DNA of 64,000 nt from Catenovulum sediminis (GCF_007289895.1 NZ_CP041660.1:2852001-2916000); one strand, 5' to 3'. Positions 1 to 10,040 are shown, counted from the first letter of the stretch. The notes: a model not told the origin generated them from the sequence alone. Made by a program: numbers and translations.

Positions 1-749
1 CCACCAAAAACAATGAAGGCTCAGACAAAACAGTCGTCAGTAAATTTGCGGAAAGTCAGAAGCTGAACAAAAGTGAAACAGACGCACAGCAGGAACACGT
101 AAAGCCGTTGGAAACTGAATCTATCATAGGAGAGCAGGTTTTAGGTGAGCAACTACATGCAGAAGTTACACAAAAGGTGAATGAGCAAAAAGCGGCAGCA
201 GACACTCGGGTACAAAATACACAATTTACTCATCAGCAAGTTCAGCACAAACAAGAAAGTATTCAGGCTGAAAAAGTAGCAGACAAACAGAACCAGATGA
301 CTCAGCTAAAAGAGCAAATACAGCTACATAAACCTGAAGGTGCGACAGCTTTAAATGATGCTGTAAAATATATGATGAACGGACGCATTCAAGCCGCTGA
401 AATTCGGCTGGACCCGCCAGAATTGGGTAGTATGCAAATTAAAATATCATTAAATGGTGATCAAGCCAGTGTCAGTATGCTTGTACAAAACCCGCAAGCA
501 AAAGAAATGTTAGAGCAAACCATGCCGAAGCTTAAAGAAATGTTAGAGCAGCAAGGTTTACAAATGGGTGAGGCGAATGTTTCACAAAAACAGGAAGGTA
601 AAGAGCAAAATGCATCGCAATCTGGTAACGGCGGAGCAGGTGGAAACGGTCAAGGGAATGGAGATGCAGATGAAAGTGGGGATGAACAGCTTGTTGGAGA
701 ACAGAAAATCACCAATGGGCATTTGGGCGCAGTAGACTATTATGCATAA
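1..749 (+). CDS. fliK: Flagellar hook-length control protein FliK, C-terminal part (5' end outside window)
   Basis: The reading frame is open from base 3 to the stop at 749, so the gene begins before the window. FliK is the secreted ruler that measures hook length and switches the export gate from hook to filament substrates. The visible part has a Gln/Lys-rich linker followed by the conserved C-terminal FliK domain (roughly from base 340), with the typical core RLDPPELGSMQIKI and a following LVQNPQAKEMLE stretch, then a Gly/Asn/Gln-rich tail. It lies directly upstream of fliL in the same direction, the usual polar-flagellum order. The domain call is firm. The full length is unknown. Confidence 0.9.
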   Translation, partial: TKNNEGSDKTVVSKFAESQKLNKSETDAQQEHVKPLETESIIGEQVLGEQLHAEVTQKVNEQKAAADTRVQNTQFTHQQVQHKQESIQAEKVADKQNQMTQLKEQIQLHKPEGATALNDAVKYMMNGRIQAAEIRLDPPELGSMQIKISLNGDQASVSMLVQNPQAKEMLEQTMPKLKEMLEQQGLQMGEANVSQKQEGKEQNASQSGNGGAGGNGQGNGDADESGDEQLVGEQKITNGHLGAVDYYA

Positions 750-832
750 AAGCATTACGGTAGCGGCAAAATCCGTTAAACTTACAAAAATTGATATAAA
801 TACCTTTTTGCTTTTTTGATTGGAGATAAAAA

Positions 833-1372
833 ATGGCCGCAGAACAAGAAGAATTGCAGGTAGAAGAAGCCGGTGGTGGCAAGAAAAAACTGATTATCAT
901 TATTGTAGCCGTAGTACTGGTATTGGTATTAGGCGGTGTCGGTTATTTTATGTTTATGGGCGGAGACGATTCTGCAGAGGCTGAAGTTTCATTAGATGAA
1001 GCGCCAGCGGCAGCTAACAATGCTTCTGGTGGGGGCGGCAATGTCGAGATTGGTGATGCCGTGTATGTCGCAATGCCTCGTCCGTTTGTATTCAATGTAC
1101 CTGGCGCCGATCGAGATCGTTTAGTGCAAATCAAGGTTCAACTATTAGTACGCGGCTCGCAAAACGAAGAGACAGCTAAAAAACATATTCCTTTGATTGA
1201 AGGGACATTGTTAAGGGTATTTAGTGGCACCAGTGCAGATTCATTAGGCACCAGTGCAGGCAAAGAAGCATTAAAAACCAGTTCGTTAAAAGCAGTACAA
1301 GATGAACTATTGAGTATTGCAGGTAGACCTGTAATCGAAAAAGTACTTTTTACCGGTTTTGTAATGCAGTAA
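833..1372 (+). CDS. fliL: Flagellar basal-body associated protein FliL
   Basis: A 179-residue inner-membrane protein that supports stator function around the MS ring. The N-terminus is acidic, followed by GGGKKK and one hydrophobic transmembrane segment (about residues 21-42), then a periplasmic domain with the family pattern YVAMPRPFVFNV and a C-terminal VLFTGFVMQ ending typical of FliL. The ATG follows a GGAG-like ribosome site (tggagataaaaaATG). It sits between fliK and fliM in the flagellar operon. Confidence 0.93.
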   Translation: MAAEQEELQVEEAGGGKKKLIIIIVAVVLVLVLGGVGYFMFMGGDDSAEAEVSLDEAPAAANNASGGGGNVEIGDAVYVAMPRPFVFNVPGADRDRLVQIKVQLLVRGSQNEETAKKHIPLIEGTLLRVFSGTSADSLGTSAGKEALKTSSLKAVQDELLSIAGRPVIEKVLFTGFVMQ

Positions 1373-1388
1373 TAGAAACGGCTGAAAC

Positions 1389-2462
1389 ATGACAGATTTA
1401 TTATCTCAAGACGAAATTGACGCGCTACTTCACGGGGTAGATGACGTTGAAGAAGAGGACGTTGAAGAAAGCGCCAGCCGTTCAGGCAGTGCAGTGTCAA
1501 TGGCGTCTGAGTATGACTTTTCATCGCAAGACAGAATTGTTCGTGGGCGAATGCCTACCCTTGAAATTGTAAACGAGCGATTTGCCCGTCACATGCGTAT
1601 CAGTTTATTTAATATGATGCGCCGCACCGCTGAAGTGTCAATCAACGGTGTACAAATGATTAAATTTGGTGAGTACATACATACCTTGTTTGTCCCGACA
1701 AGCTTGAATATGGTGAGGTTTAGACCGTTAAAAGGAACCGGTTTGATCACCATGGAAGCTAGGTTGGTCTTTATACTGGTTGATAACTTTTTTGGTGGTG
1801 ATGGACGTTATCATGCAAAAATAGAAGGTCGTGAGTTTACCCCAACAGAGCGCCGTATTATTCAAATGTTGCTCAAGCTGGTTTTTGAAGATTACAAAGA
1901 AGCATGGGCACCCGTTATGGATGTGTCATTTGAGTATCTGGATTCTGAAGTAAACCCTGCGATGGCCAATATTGTTAGCCCAACTGAAGTCGTGGTTATC
2001 AGTTCTTTTCATATAGAACTGGACGGTGGCGGGGGCGACTTCCACATCTGTCTGCCATATTCTATGTTAGAGCCGATACGTGAATTATTGGATGCAGGCG
2101 TACAAAGTGACAAGGAAGATACAGACTTAAGATGGAGTAAAGCACTTCGCGATGAAATTATGGATGTTGAAGTGAATATCATGGCTAAACTGCTTGAATT
2201 TGAATTGTCGCTTGAGCAAATTATGGAGTTGCAAGCCGGAGACGTTATACCCGTTGAAATGCCGGAACATCTGACTGTTTTTGTCGAAGACTTACCTACT
2301 TATCGCGCTAAAATGGGGCGTTCTAAAGATAACTTAGCCATAAAAGTCATAGAAAAAATTAAACGTCCGGCGTCCGTTAAATCTGAATTGCAGATGGTGA
2401 CTCGTGGCGGCCGAAGAATTGACGCTGAAGCAGAGTTGAGAGAACTAGAAGATTTTGATTAA
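1389..2462 (+). CDS. fliM: Flagellar motor switch protein FliM
   Basis: A 357-residue C-ring protein that binds phospho-CheY and sets rotation direction. The N-terminal LLSQDEIDALLHG segment is the family's CheY-P binding motif. It is followed by an acidic linker, the CheC-like middle domain (about 50-240) and a C-terminal SpoA domain (about 250-330) that pairs with FliN. The length matches the family. The start lies 16 bases after the fliL stop, consistent with one operon. Confidence 0.97.
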   Translation: MTDLLSQDEIDALLHGVDDVEEEDVEESASRSGSAVSMASEYDFSSQDRIVRGRMPTLEIVNERFARHMRISLFNMMRRTAEVSINGVQMIKFGEYIHTLFVPTSLNMVRFRPLKGTGLITMEARLVFILVDNFFGGDGRYHAKIEGREFTPTERRIIQMLLKLVFEDYKEAWAPVMDVSFEYLDSEVNPAMANIVSPTEVVVISSFHIELDGGGGDFHICLPYSMLEPIRELLDAGVQSDKEDTDLRWSKALRDEIMDVEVNIMAKLLEFELSLEQIMELQAGDVIPVEMPEHLTVFVEDLPTYRAKMGRSKDNLAIKVIEKIKRPASVKSELQMVTRGGRRIDAEAELRELEDFD

Positions 2463-2500
2463 TCGTTGTTGTGAAATGATTATAGAGAAGAGTGTAAATT

Positions 2501-2902
2501 ATGAGTGATGATATGGACGATTGGGCAGCAGCAATGGCTGAGCAAGCCGAAGCTGAAGGTGCCGAAAACCCAGCCGATGAAGCACAAGTTGCAGAGCTCG
2601 AAGAGCTGACTGACGAAAAACCGCAGATCACAGCTGAAGAAAAGCGTAAATTAGATACGATTTTAGATATTCCGGTAACCATAGCGATGGAAGTTGGGCG
2701 GAGTAAGATCAGTATCCGTAATTTATTGCAATTGAATCAAGGCTCAGTGGTAGAATTAGACCGAGTCGCGGGTGAGCCATTAGATGTATTGGTAAATGGT
2801 ACGCTTATCGCGCATGGTGAAGTGGTTGTTGTGAATGATAAATTTGGTATTCGATTGACTGATGTTATCAGCCAAATTGAACGTATCAAGAAACTTAAAT
2901 AA
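2501..2902 (+). CDS. fliN: Flagellar motor switch protein FliN
   Basis: A 133-residue C-ring protein. An acidic N-terminal extension (residues 1-50) precedes a canonical SpoA domain, with DIPVTIAMEVGR, the LLQLNQGSVVELDR core and the final IRLTDVISQIERIKKL. It forms the base of the C-ring with FliM and docks FliH. Its stop overlaps the fliO start by one base (TAATG), which suggests translational coupling. Confidence 0.97.
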   Translation: MSDDMDDWAAAMAEQAEAEGAENPADEAQVAELEELTDEKPQITAEEKRKLDTILDIPVTIAMEVGRSKISIRNLLQLNQGSVVELDRVAGEPLDVLVNGTLIAHGEVVVVNDKFGIRLTDVISQIERIKKLK

Positions 2903-3291
2903 TGGCACGTTTAAGTATGTTAGCACTGTGCATGCTGTGCTTAAGCACAAGTGCATTGGCTGAATCAGCATCTATTACTTCATCGATTACCAGCTTATTA
3001 CTGGCTTTGGTTTTTACTATTGCAGTTATATTTGCACTTGCAGCAGTGGCAAAGAAAACCAATATAGGTCAGATGCGAGCCGGTGCACTAAAAATAGTGG
3101 CTGTGCTACCCATCTCAAATCGTGAAAAACTCATCTTGCTGGATGCAGGGGAAAGTCAATTGTTGTTAGGGGTAACGGCAAATTCGATCAATTTACTAAA
3201 AGAATTTTCGCCACCACTGGATGTAAAACAAGCTGATTTTAAACAAACACTTGCCGGCTTTATGCAAAAGAAAACAACTCATGAATCGTAA
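2902..3291 (+). CDS. fliO: Flagellar biosynthetic protein FliO
   Basis: A 129-residue membrane protein that helps assemble the FliP ring of the flagellar type III export gate. A signal-like N-terminus is followed by one strong transmembrane segment (about residues 30-48) and the conserved cytosolic part with [21 protein letters not shown], the FliO signature. It overlaps fliN by one base and fliP by eleven bases, as is usual in this operon. Confidence 0.92.
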   Translation: MARLSMLALCMLCLSTSALAESASITSSITSLLLALVFTIAVIFALAAVAKKTNIGQMRAGALKIVAVLPISNREKLILLDAGESQLLLGVTANSINLLKEFSPPLDVKQADFKQTLAGFMQKKTTHES

Positions 3292-4024
3292 TTGGTTACT
3301 GTTACTTTTATATTTTTTTACACCTTTGGTTGCGGCCGACGCGGGTATCCCGGCACTGACTGTTTCTGATAACCCAGAAGGTGGGCAGGATTATACCGTA
3401 ACCCTTCAAGTTCTCGCATTGATGACGATGCTGAGCTTTTTGCCCGCAATATTGGTGATGATGACGTCGTTTACGCGAATTGTAATTGTGTTGGGTATTT
3501 TACGTCAGGCTATTGGTTTACAACAATCACCGTCAAATCAGGTGTTGGTTGGGCTCGCACTGTTTTTAACTTTTTTTATCATGGCACCCGTATTTGAAGA
3601 GATAAATGACACAGCAATTCAGCCCTACATTAACGAAGAGATGACGGCGCGAGATGCGTTTGATGTCGCACAAGAGCCGATGAAAGCGTTTATGTTGCAA
3701 CAAACCCGGGTTAAAGACATCGCGACTTTTGCTGAAATAGCGGGCTTTGAAACCTTAGATGGGCCAGAAGATGTTCCGATGCGCGTTTTGATCCCGGCAT
3801 TTGTCACATCTGAGCTAAAAACGGCATTTCAAATTGGTTTTATGTTATTTATCCCTTTTTTGATACTCGATCTGGTTGTTGCTTCAGTTTTAATGGCGAT
3901 GGGTATGATGATGTTGTCTCCCATGATGGTTTCACTGCCGTTTAAACTCATGTTATTTGTCTTAGTCGATGGCTGGAATTTAACTATGGGCACACTGGCA
4001 ACCAGCTTTGGAGTTGGCACCTAG
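3281..4024 (+). CDS. fliP: Flagellar type III export gate protein FliP
   Basis: A core pore subunit of the export gate. I place the start at the ATG inside the fliO 3' end (3281), giving 247 residues, because this begins a clean cleavable signal peptide (residues 1-20, ending AADAG). An upstream in-frame start would add residues that spoil it. Hallmarks are [40 protein letters not shown] and the final [13 protein letters not shown]. Four hydrophobic segments fit the family. Confidence 0.96.
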   Translation: MNRNWLLLLLYFFTPLVAADAGIPALTVSDNPEGGQDYTVTLQVLALMTMLSFLPAILVMMTSFTRIVIVLGILRQAIGLQQSPSNQVLVGLALFLTFFIMAPVFEEINDTAIQPYINEEMTARDAFDVAQEPMKAFMLQQTRVKDIATFAEIAGFETLDGPEDVPMRVLIPAFVTSELKTAFQIGFMLFIPFLILDLVVASVLMAMGMMMLSPMMVSLPFKLMLFVLVDGWNLTMGTLATSFGVGT

Positions 4025-4040
4025 CTCACGCGGAGGATGT

Positions 4041-4310
4041 ATGCAACCAGAAGTGTTTGTCGATATTTTGCAAGAAGCCATGTTTATGGTGATTTTGCTG
4101 GTGAGTATGGTTATTGTACCCAGTTTGATAGTGGGTTTAATTGTTTCTATCTTTCAGGCTGCAACATCTATTAACGAACAAACCTTAAGCTTTTTACCGC
4201 GTTTAATCGTTACGCTGGCGGCGATTATTTACGGTGGCCACTGGGGTATTAATCGTGTAATGGAATATACCATTAGTATGTTTGCTCGAGTACAGCAGGT
4301 GGTCGGCTAA
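4041..4310 (+). CDS. fliQ: Flagellar type III export gate protein FliQ
   Basis: An 89-residue two-helix membrane protein of the FliPQR export gate. The ATG at 4041 has a strong ribosome site (cggaggatgtATG) and gives the normal FliQ length and N-terminus (MQPEVFVDILQEAM). Both hydrophobic helices are clear, and SIFQAATSINEQTLSFLPR is the family signature. The fliR start follows one base after the stop. Confidence 0.96.
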   Translation: MQPEVFVDILQEAMFMVILLVSMVIVPSLIVGLIVSIFQAATSINEQTLSFLPRLIVTLAAIIYGGHWGINRVMEYTISMFARVQQVVG

Positions 4311-4311
4311 C

Positions 4312-5088
4312 ATGAACTTTACAACAACCATGCTAATGCAGTGGATTGCAGATATTATGCTGCCGTTTGTCCGCATCTCAGCGCTGTTGGTTGTAATGAT
4401 TGGGTTTAGTGGTAAAGGTGTTCCTAAACGCGTTAAAGCGTTACTCGCGTTATCAATTGCCTTGCTTATCAGTCCGACTATTCCTTCCAGCGGTTTTAAC
4501 GAGCTTTTTTCTTTAGCTGGTTTTTTAGTGGTCATTCAACAAATCTTAATTGGTGTGGCCATCGGCTTTATCTCGCAAATTTTTTTAAACACCTTTGTAA
4601 TGGCCGGTCAAACAATTGCAATACAAAGTGGTTTGGGTTTCGCAACCTTGGTTGATCCGGTCAATGGCATCAATACCGCTGCTATTGGTCAGTTTTACGT
4701 TATTTTGGCCACTTTAATATTTTGGGCTGTTGATGGTCATTTAATGATGATTAAAATGATTGCGCTGAGCTTTGAAGCGATGCCTGTCAATTCAGGTTGG
4801 TTAGGTGTAGATAAAATATATAAAGTCGTTGAGTGGGGTAAATGGTTATTTCTTGCCACCATCACGATTGCACTGACACCCATCGCTGCAATGTTAATGG
4901 TCAATTTAACCTTTGGGATCATGACGCGCGCAGCACCTCAGTTAAATATATTTTCAATTGGTTTTCCGATTACCCAAATCACAGGGTTATTAGTGGTTTG
5001 GGTCAGCCTATCTGTCTTTATGTTGCATTTTAATACTATCTGGGAAAGTGCGGCGAATTTAATGTGTGATATCGCGGGGTGCAGTTAA
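4312..5088 (+). CDS. fliR: Flagellar type III export gate protein FliR
   Basis: A 258-residue polytopic membrane protein completing the FliPQR pore. The ATG at 4312 lies immediately after the fliQ stop, and I prefer it to an upstream in-frame start inside fliQ. Conserved stretches include FVRISALLVVMIGFSGKGVPKRVKALLA without its flanks, QSGLGFATLVDPVNG and MTRAAPQLNIFSIGFP. The stop codon abuts the flhB ATG, indicating coupled translation. Confidence 0.95.
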   Translation: MNFTTTMLMQWIADIMLPFVRISALLVVMIGFSGKGVPKRVKALLALSIALLISPTIPSSGFNELFSLAGFLVVIQQILIGVAIGFISQIFLNTFVMAGQTIAIQSGLGFATLVDPVNGINTAAIGQFYVILATLIFWAVDGHLMMIKMIALSFEAMPVNSGWLGVDKIYKVVEWGKWLFLATITIALTPIAAMLMVNLTFGIMTRAAPQLNIFSIGFPITQITGLLVVWVSLSVFMLHFNTIWESAANLMCDIAGCS

Positions 5089-6222
5089 ATGGCAGCAGAT
5101 GCAGAAGGTCGCACAGAAGACCCCACATCGAAAAAATTGTCGGATGCTCGGAGTAAAGGGCAAATTCCACGCTCGCGTGAATTAAGCACTATGATGGTGT
5201 TAGTTGGCGGTGGATTGGGGTTTCTTTTATACGGTCATTATTTAGCAACGGCTATGTTCGGTATGCTGAAAAACGCTCTGACACTTGAGCGGGAAGATGC
5301 ATTTGATATTTCCCGCATGTTTGTACAAATGGAAAGTGCATTAGACGCAATAGCCTGGCCGGTTTTAGCCATTAATATTGTACTTTTGATATTTGCCGTT
5401 ATCGGCAATATTGCAATTGGTGGCTATAATTTTTCTGCTAAAGCGATGCGACCTAAGTTTAGTAAGATGAACCCAATTACGGGGTTTAAACGTATTTTTG
5501 GCATTCAGGGTTTAGTTGAGCTGGTTAAGTCTATCGCCAAAGTCGCGGTTGTTGTTATTTCGGCTTACGTTTGTTTTAAAATGTTTTATCAAGAATTATT
5601 GCATATCAATGTTGAGTCTATGCCTGGCGGTTTATTTAAAGCGCTGGAAATTATGATTTGGGTATTTTTAATTCTGTCAGCCTCATTAATTGTCATTACC
5701 CTGATTGATGTACCGTATCAAATTTATAATCACAACGAACAGCTCAAAATGACAAAACAGGAAGTTAAAGATGAGCACAAAAATGCAGAAGGTGATCCGC
5801 TGATCAAAGGGAAAATTCGTCAGGCGATGTTTAAGGCTTCGCAACGTCGTATGCTGCAGGAAGTGCCCAAAGCGGACGTGGTTGTGACTAACCCGACGCA
5901 TTTTGCCGTTGCGCTTAAATATGATCCTTTAGGTACAGGTGCACCTATGCTAGTGGCGAAAGGCGTCGATGAGATGGCAGGACATATTAGAGACATTGCA
6001 ACAGCACATGAAGTCCCCATTTTAACGGCACCCATGTTGGCACGTGCGATTTATTATACAACTGAGTTTGAAGAAGAGATACCAGAAAAGTTGTTTGCTG
6101 CGGTGGCTCAAGTATTGGCTTATGTATTTGCGCTGCGCGATTATAAAAAAGGCAAAGTCAAAAAACGACCTAAACAGTTTAGATCTTCAAACTTACCGAT
6201 TCCGCCGGATATGTATTACTAA
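5089..6222 (+). CDS. flhB: Flagellar export switch protein FlhB
   Basis: A 377-residue autocleaving protein that switches export specificity in response to FliK. It has four transmembrane segments (within residues 30-220) and a cytosolic domain carrying the autocleavage motif NPTH, with Asn at residue 268. The N-terminal EDPTSKKLSDARSKGQIPRS is characteristic. It is the last gene of the flagellar operon here. The next gene is convergent (TraB-like), so flhA does not follow as it commonly does in related bacteria. Confidence 0.97.
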   Translation: MAADAEGRTEDPTSKKLSDARSKGQIPRSRELSTMMVLVGGGLGFLLYGHYLATAMFGMLKNALTLEREDAFDISRMFVQMESALDAIAWPVLAINIVLLIFAVIGNIAIGGYNFSAKAMRPKFSKMNPITGFKRIFGIQGLVELVKSIAKVAVVVISAYVCFKMFYQELLHINVESMPGGLFKALEIMIWVFLILSASLIVITLIDVPYQIYNHNEQLKMTKQEVKDEHKNAEGDPLIKGKIRQAMFKASQRRMLQEVPKADVVVTNPTHFAVALKYDPLGTGAPMLVAKGVDEMAGHIRDIATAHEVPILTAPMLARAIYYTTEFEEEIPEKLFAAVAQVLAYVFALRDYKKGKVKKRPKQFRSSNLPIPPDMYY

Positions 6223-6261
6223 GCCGTTAACAGTTACAAGCGAATTAACGCAGCTTGGCGT

Positions 6262-7158
6262 TTAGTCCAGCTTGGTATGCACCACCGAGATGCCCTGCGC
6301 TGTTAACAGCTTAGTTAAACTATTTTGCCCAGTCATATGCATCAAACCCACTGCAATAAATACATTGCCTTGTTTGATTTCAGGCAGTAGTTTTTGCAGC
6401 CATTTTTTATTGCGCTTATCAAGCAGAACCTGTTGTGTAAATTGATGACTTGGATATATTTTAGCCGTCTCTTGCATCAAATTTTCAAGCGCGAGATGAT
6501 CACCGCTCGACCACAGTGAAACCAGATGCGTCAGGGTCATTTTTGTATCTTGCTGCTGAACAAATACATCCAGCAATAGATCTTTGCCACCGTTTTCAGC
6601 TTCATTAAAATAGCTAATTTGCTGTTTTGCAGATTCTAGGCCTAATATCTCAACCTTTAATTTATGCGCGGTATCCATTAATTCTTTGTCGATAGATTGT
6701 GCAAAACTGAACCCTTCAGTTTGTGTTTGTAAAATATTGAGTTGCAGTGCAATAAACCAAGGTTTGTAGGAGGAGAGCTGTGCGATATCTAAGCCATGTT
6801 CGGCCAATAGAGTTTGTAGTTTTGTGAGCTCATTTTCCGTCAAAAAGCTTTGCAATTTCATCTGCTTGGGCAATTTAGCCAGTTTTAACATTGTGTCGCG
6901 AATATACCCAGCTTGGTAATCAAAAAGGTTAAGCTCGGTAATGAGTAAGCGCGCATCTTTTAGTTTATTTTTGGCAGGTGTTACCATTTCAAGCATTGGC
7001 GGGGTGGTTGCATGTACTGTACCCATCAGCCATGATGTTTTTCCTTGATAACTTAATTGCCAAAGCGAGGGGCCCGCTAGTGCTGAATAAGATAGACAGC
7101 ACAGCAGTATGGTTAAAATTAAGTTTTTAAGCTTTACTAAAATCATACTAGCGATCAA
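6262..7158 (-). CDS. TraB/GumN family protein
   Basis: A 298-residue exported protein with a signal peptide (hydrophobic run, then ALAGPS). The TraB/GumN signature is present near the mature N-terminus (WLMGTVHATTP, the GTxH motif) and the C-terminal partner motif is VGLMHMTGQNSL. Relatives are thought to be metal-dependent proteases or chaperones of uncertain substrate, so function remains general. Its start overlaps the 3' end of the S41 protease gene by 11 bases, so the two are probably co-transcribed on the minus strand. A shorter start at the second Met is possible. Confidence 0.85.
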   Translation of the reverse strand: MIASMILVKLKNLILTILLCCLSYSALAGPSLWQLSYQGKTSWLMGTVHATTPPMLEMVTPAKNKLKDARLLITELNLFDYQAGYIRDTMLKLAKLPKQMKLQSFLTENELTKLQTLLAEHGLDIAQLSSYKPWFIALQLNILQTQTEGFSFAQSIDKELMDTAHKLKVEILGLESAKQQISYFNEAENGGKDLLLDVFVQQQDTKMTLTHLVSLWSSGDHLALENLMQETAKIYPSHQFTQQVLLDKRNKKWLQKLLPEIKQGNVFIAVGLMHMTGQNSLTKLLTAQGISVVHTKLD

Positions 7159-8563
7159 TTAACATGCCGGGTAAAGTTTTTCTTGGAATGTTGACGGTTC
7201 GCTGGTTTTGTCCGTTTATAATCGGTTTATGAGCTGTTTTCTCCGCTGTCTCATCAAGTTTACATACGCCCGATTGCAAATAATTAATCGAAGCATGGAC
7301 GATAGGATCGTCTGTACTGCCCCAAGGATACGGCATATTAGAATCAGTCACATCGCATCCGCTATCAACTGGAATACCATTTAAATAATCACCAAAACCC
7401 AGTGCATTATTGGTTTGAAAATTTAAAGCCAATAGGGTTTCGTCGCAGTATTCGTCTGGATAAAAACCAACCGGTTTGCCAAAGGTTTGCTCGCCGATAA
7501 CCGTGACGTCTAAATATGCCTCAATGTCTAAACTATTGATCAAGGTTTCGCTGGCGGATGCGGTTGATTTGTTTGTTAGCACAATCAGTGAATCTAAATT
7601 TAAACTGTTGTTCAGGACATTTTGGTAATCCTGAAATTGGTCTGAATTGTTTAAATTTGACCAAATGAGATCTTCGGCAGTGTAGCTCGCGTTAAACTCG
7701 GCATTGTTGGCATTGTGTTCTATTTCAATAAAGGTTTGTCGATCAATTCGCTCGCCCGCTAGATAAAGCGCTAAACGCGCGGATGCAGATAACAAACCGC
7801 CTGTATTGTGGCGTAAGTCTAAAACAAAGTGGTCGAAGTCTTGCTGTTTAATGTTGGCAAATACGGCATCTAATTCATCCGCCGTACTTTCCAAAAAACC
7901 GTTCGGAAAAGCGAGGTAAGCCACGGTGCCGGCATTGGTCTGAATTAGTTTATTGTCAGCTAAACTGTTTACCTTAAATGCCGATTTTTCCAATACGGCA
8001 ACTTGTTCCTGCTGGTTTAGATCACGCCAGCTAAAGGTTAATTGGTACCCAGCTTGATCTGGTCCAAATGCTTGATGATAACTTTGTATATCAGCATTAT
8101 TGAGCCAATTGACAAAAGTAGATGCGGGAATATCACCAATTGAAATGATTTCTTGTCCACGTTGAATGCCGGCCAGATGAGCAGACGAGCCAGTGAAAGT
8201 TTGAAAGACAAATAACTTGTCGTCTGACACGCTAAGCTGAATGCCAAAACCAAATTCACTGCCGCTGATTAAACCATCCCAATCATCAGTTGATAACGCG
8301 ACACTGAACCTATCTTTAACGGGTAATACATCGGCTAACAAAGTATTGGTTGTGGGGTATTGTGAAAACGCATTTTGTGGGGTTTGCAGTTCTTCTAACC
8401 ACAAATAATCATTTTGTAGAGTTTGATACCAATGTTGATTTATCGCAGCCCGACTACAACTGCTATTTGCAAGCTTGGAATTGTCTGTGTTATCCGAGCC
8501 CCCGCAGGACGCTAATAAACTAGACGAGAGTATCCATACACCTAATCTGAATTTTTGAAACAT
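7148..8563 (-). CDS. S41 (tail-specific) peptidase lipoprotein with PDZ domain
   Basis: A 471-residue protein with a lipoprotein signal (LLASCGG lipobox), predicted to be anchored in a membrane facing the periplasm. An N-terminal helical part is followed by a PDZ-like segment (about 100-190) and a C-terminal S41 protease domain. The catalytic region reads TNKSTASASETLINSL, as in C-terminal processing peptidases. The VLDLRHNTGG strand motif upstream is also typical. It overlaps the TraB-like gene. The substrate is unknown. Confidence 0.88.
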   Translation of the reverse strand: MFQKFRLGVWILSSSLLASCGGSDNTDNSKLANSSCSRAAINQHWYQTLQNDYLWLEELQTPQNAFSQYPTTNTLLADVLPVKDRFSVALSTDDWDGLISGSEFGFGIQLSVSDDKLFVFQTFTGSSAHLAGIQRGQEIISIGDIPASTFVNWLNNADIQSYHQAFGPDQAGYQLTFSWRDLNQQEQVAVLEKSAFKVNSLADNKLIQTNAGTVAYLAFPNGFLESTADELDAVFANIKQQDFDHFVLDLRHNTGGLLSASARLALYLAGERIDRQTFIEIEHNANNAEFNASYTAEDLIWSNLNNSDQFQDYQNVLNNSLNLDSLIVLTNKSTASASETLINSLDIEAYLDVTVIGEQTFGKPVGFYPDEYCDETLLALNFQTNNALGFGDYLNGIPVDSGCDVTDSNMPYPWGSTDDPIVHASINYLQSGVCKLDETAEKTAHKPIINGQNQRTVNIPRKTLPGMLIDR

Positions 8564-8588
8564 AAATCTACCGTGAATCGTTCAATCA

Positions 8589-9185
8589 TTAAAAATGAAA
8601 ACTACCTTGTACACCATAAATGCGACTCTCGGCAACTATTTGCGCGTGAATTGTTGCAGAAACATTGTCTGAAAAATAATATTCCCCTTTTAATTTTACG
8701 CCTAGTTTTTTATTTTCCGGTGTTTTTGTTGTTTGCAAGTATTCCTCCGGTACTTTATATACCAACGCACTGTATATTCTAAACGCTGAAGTTAGATTGA
8801 TTTTTGAACCCGCCTCTAAAGCCAGTTGTGAGTTTCTGTTGGCCGCACGATGTTGATAATTAGCTTGTTTATCGTTTAGTGTATTTGTTTGCATCAACAA
8901 GCTAGCGTTTAAGGCAACGTCAGAATTTAAATTGAGTTGATAACCCGTGCCCGCTTGAATACGATTTTGCGGTTGTGTCGAATCAATTTCAGCAGTAAAA
9001 AACAATTGGCTTTGTTGCTGCGGCTGGTGAATATGTAAATAATTTTCATTTTTAGCGTCTAACGAAAAATAGGCTTGCGTTGATTGCATAAAAAAGGATT
9101 CTGTATCAATTGCATGTGCCAATTGAATGCTAGGTAATAGTATCAACACAGACACTATTATTTGCAGTGCTTTTTTTGATTCCAT
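8589..9185 (-). CDS. Secreted hypothetical protein, beta-strand rich
   Basis: 198 residues with a clear signal peptide (hydrophobic residues 9-22, cleavage after AHA). The mature part alternates polar and hydrophobic residues in short strands and ends in Phe (GVQGSFHF), a pattern compatible with a small outer-membrane barrel. I do not recognise the family. It lies 25 bases upstream of the S41 protease gene on the same strand and could be its operon partner. The ribosome site upstream is ordinary. Confidence 0.6.
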   Translation of the reverse strand: MESKKALQIIVSVLILLPSIQLAHAIDTESFFMQSTQAYFSLDAKNENYLHIHQPQQQSQLFFTAEIDSTQPQNRIQAGTGYQLNLNSDVALNASLLMQTNTLNDKQANYQHRAANRNSQLALEAGSKINLTSAFRIYSALVYKVPEEYLQTTKTPENKKLGVKLKGEYYFSDNVSATIHAQIVAESRIYGVQGSFHF

Positions 9186-9363
9186 GTGTTTATGCTCCGC
9201 CCGCTAAACGAGTCTTGCCGCTCGTTACTAAAGTTTAGACGAAGAATTTAAAAAATGACGGAAAAATGAGCAGAAAAATAAAAAAATTTATGTGAAAGGG
9301 AACTATTTAGCAAGCCCACGAAAATATCGAAAGGCTTGCTGACAGAATGGCAGTTATAACTAA

Positions 9364-9909
9364 TTAAACTTTAAAGAATTCTTTTTTATAACGCGCCAGC
9401 TCTTCAATAGATTCGTGGATATCTTGCAACGCTAAATGAGTGCCTTTTTTCTTGTAGTCACTCACAAGCTCAGGTCGCCATCTACGTGCCAACTCTTTCA
9501 CTGTGCTTACATCTAAGTTTCGATAGTGGAAATAAGCTTCCAGTTCTTGCATATGAATATACATAAAACGTCGGTCCTGACTGATGCTGTTACCGCACAT
9601 AGGCGATTTACCCGCAGGGACATATTGTTTTAAAAATTCAATAGTACGCTTTTGAGCTTCGATGATATCGATGTCGCTTTCACGACATCTCTGCGTTAAT
9701 CCTGATTTACCGTGCTGATTAATGCACCATTCATCCATATTATCCAAAACTTCATCTGGTTGATGAATCGCAAACACCGGGCCTTCTGCAATGATATTGA
9801 GTTCACTATCAGTGACTATCGTCGCAATTTCCAGTACCTTATCGCGCTCTGGTTCAAGACCCGTCATTTCAAGATCAAGCCAGACAAGATTATTTTCGCT
9901 AAATGACAT
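9364..9909 (-). CDS. orn: Oligoribonuclease
   Basis: A 181-residue DEDD-family 3'-5' exonuclease that degrades 2-5 nt RNA fragments and pGpG from c-di-GMP turnover. The DEDDh motifs are present: [16 protein letters not shown] (Exo I), [12 protein letters not shown] (Exo II) and the terminal [14 protein letters not shown] (Exo III). Length and ending match the family. It is divergent from rsgA, the common gammaproteobacterial arrangement. Confidence 0.97.
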   Translation of the reverse strand: MSFSENNLVWLDLEMTGLEPERDKVLEIATIVTDSELNIIAEGPVFAIHQPDEVLDNMDEWCINQHGKSGLTQRCRESDIDIIEAQKRTIEFLKQYVPAGKSPMCGNSISQDRRFMYIHMQELEAYFHYRNLDVSTVKELARRWRPELVSDYKKKGTHLALQDIHESIEELARYKKEFFKV

Positions 9910-10040
9910 ATAGTATTCCTACTCAACCCTTTCTTTGATACATAGTTAGAAAAGAAAGTATTCATTGCTGCAACTTGAATATAGTGTAAAGTTGCGCTCG
10001 TTTGATCAGTCTATCGTTATTATTTATTAAAAGTAGCATT

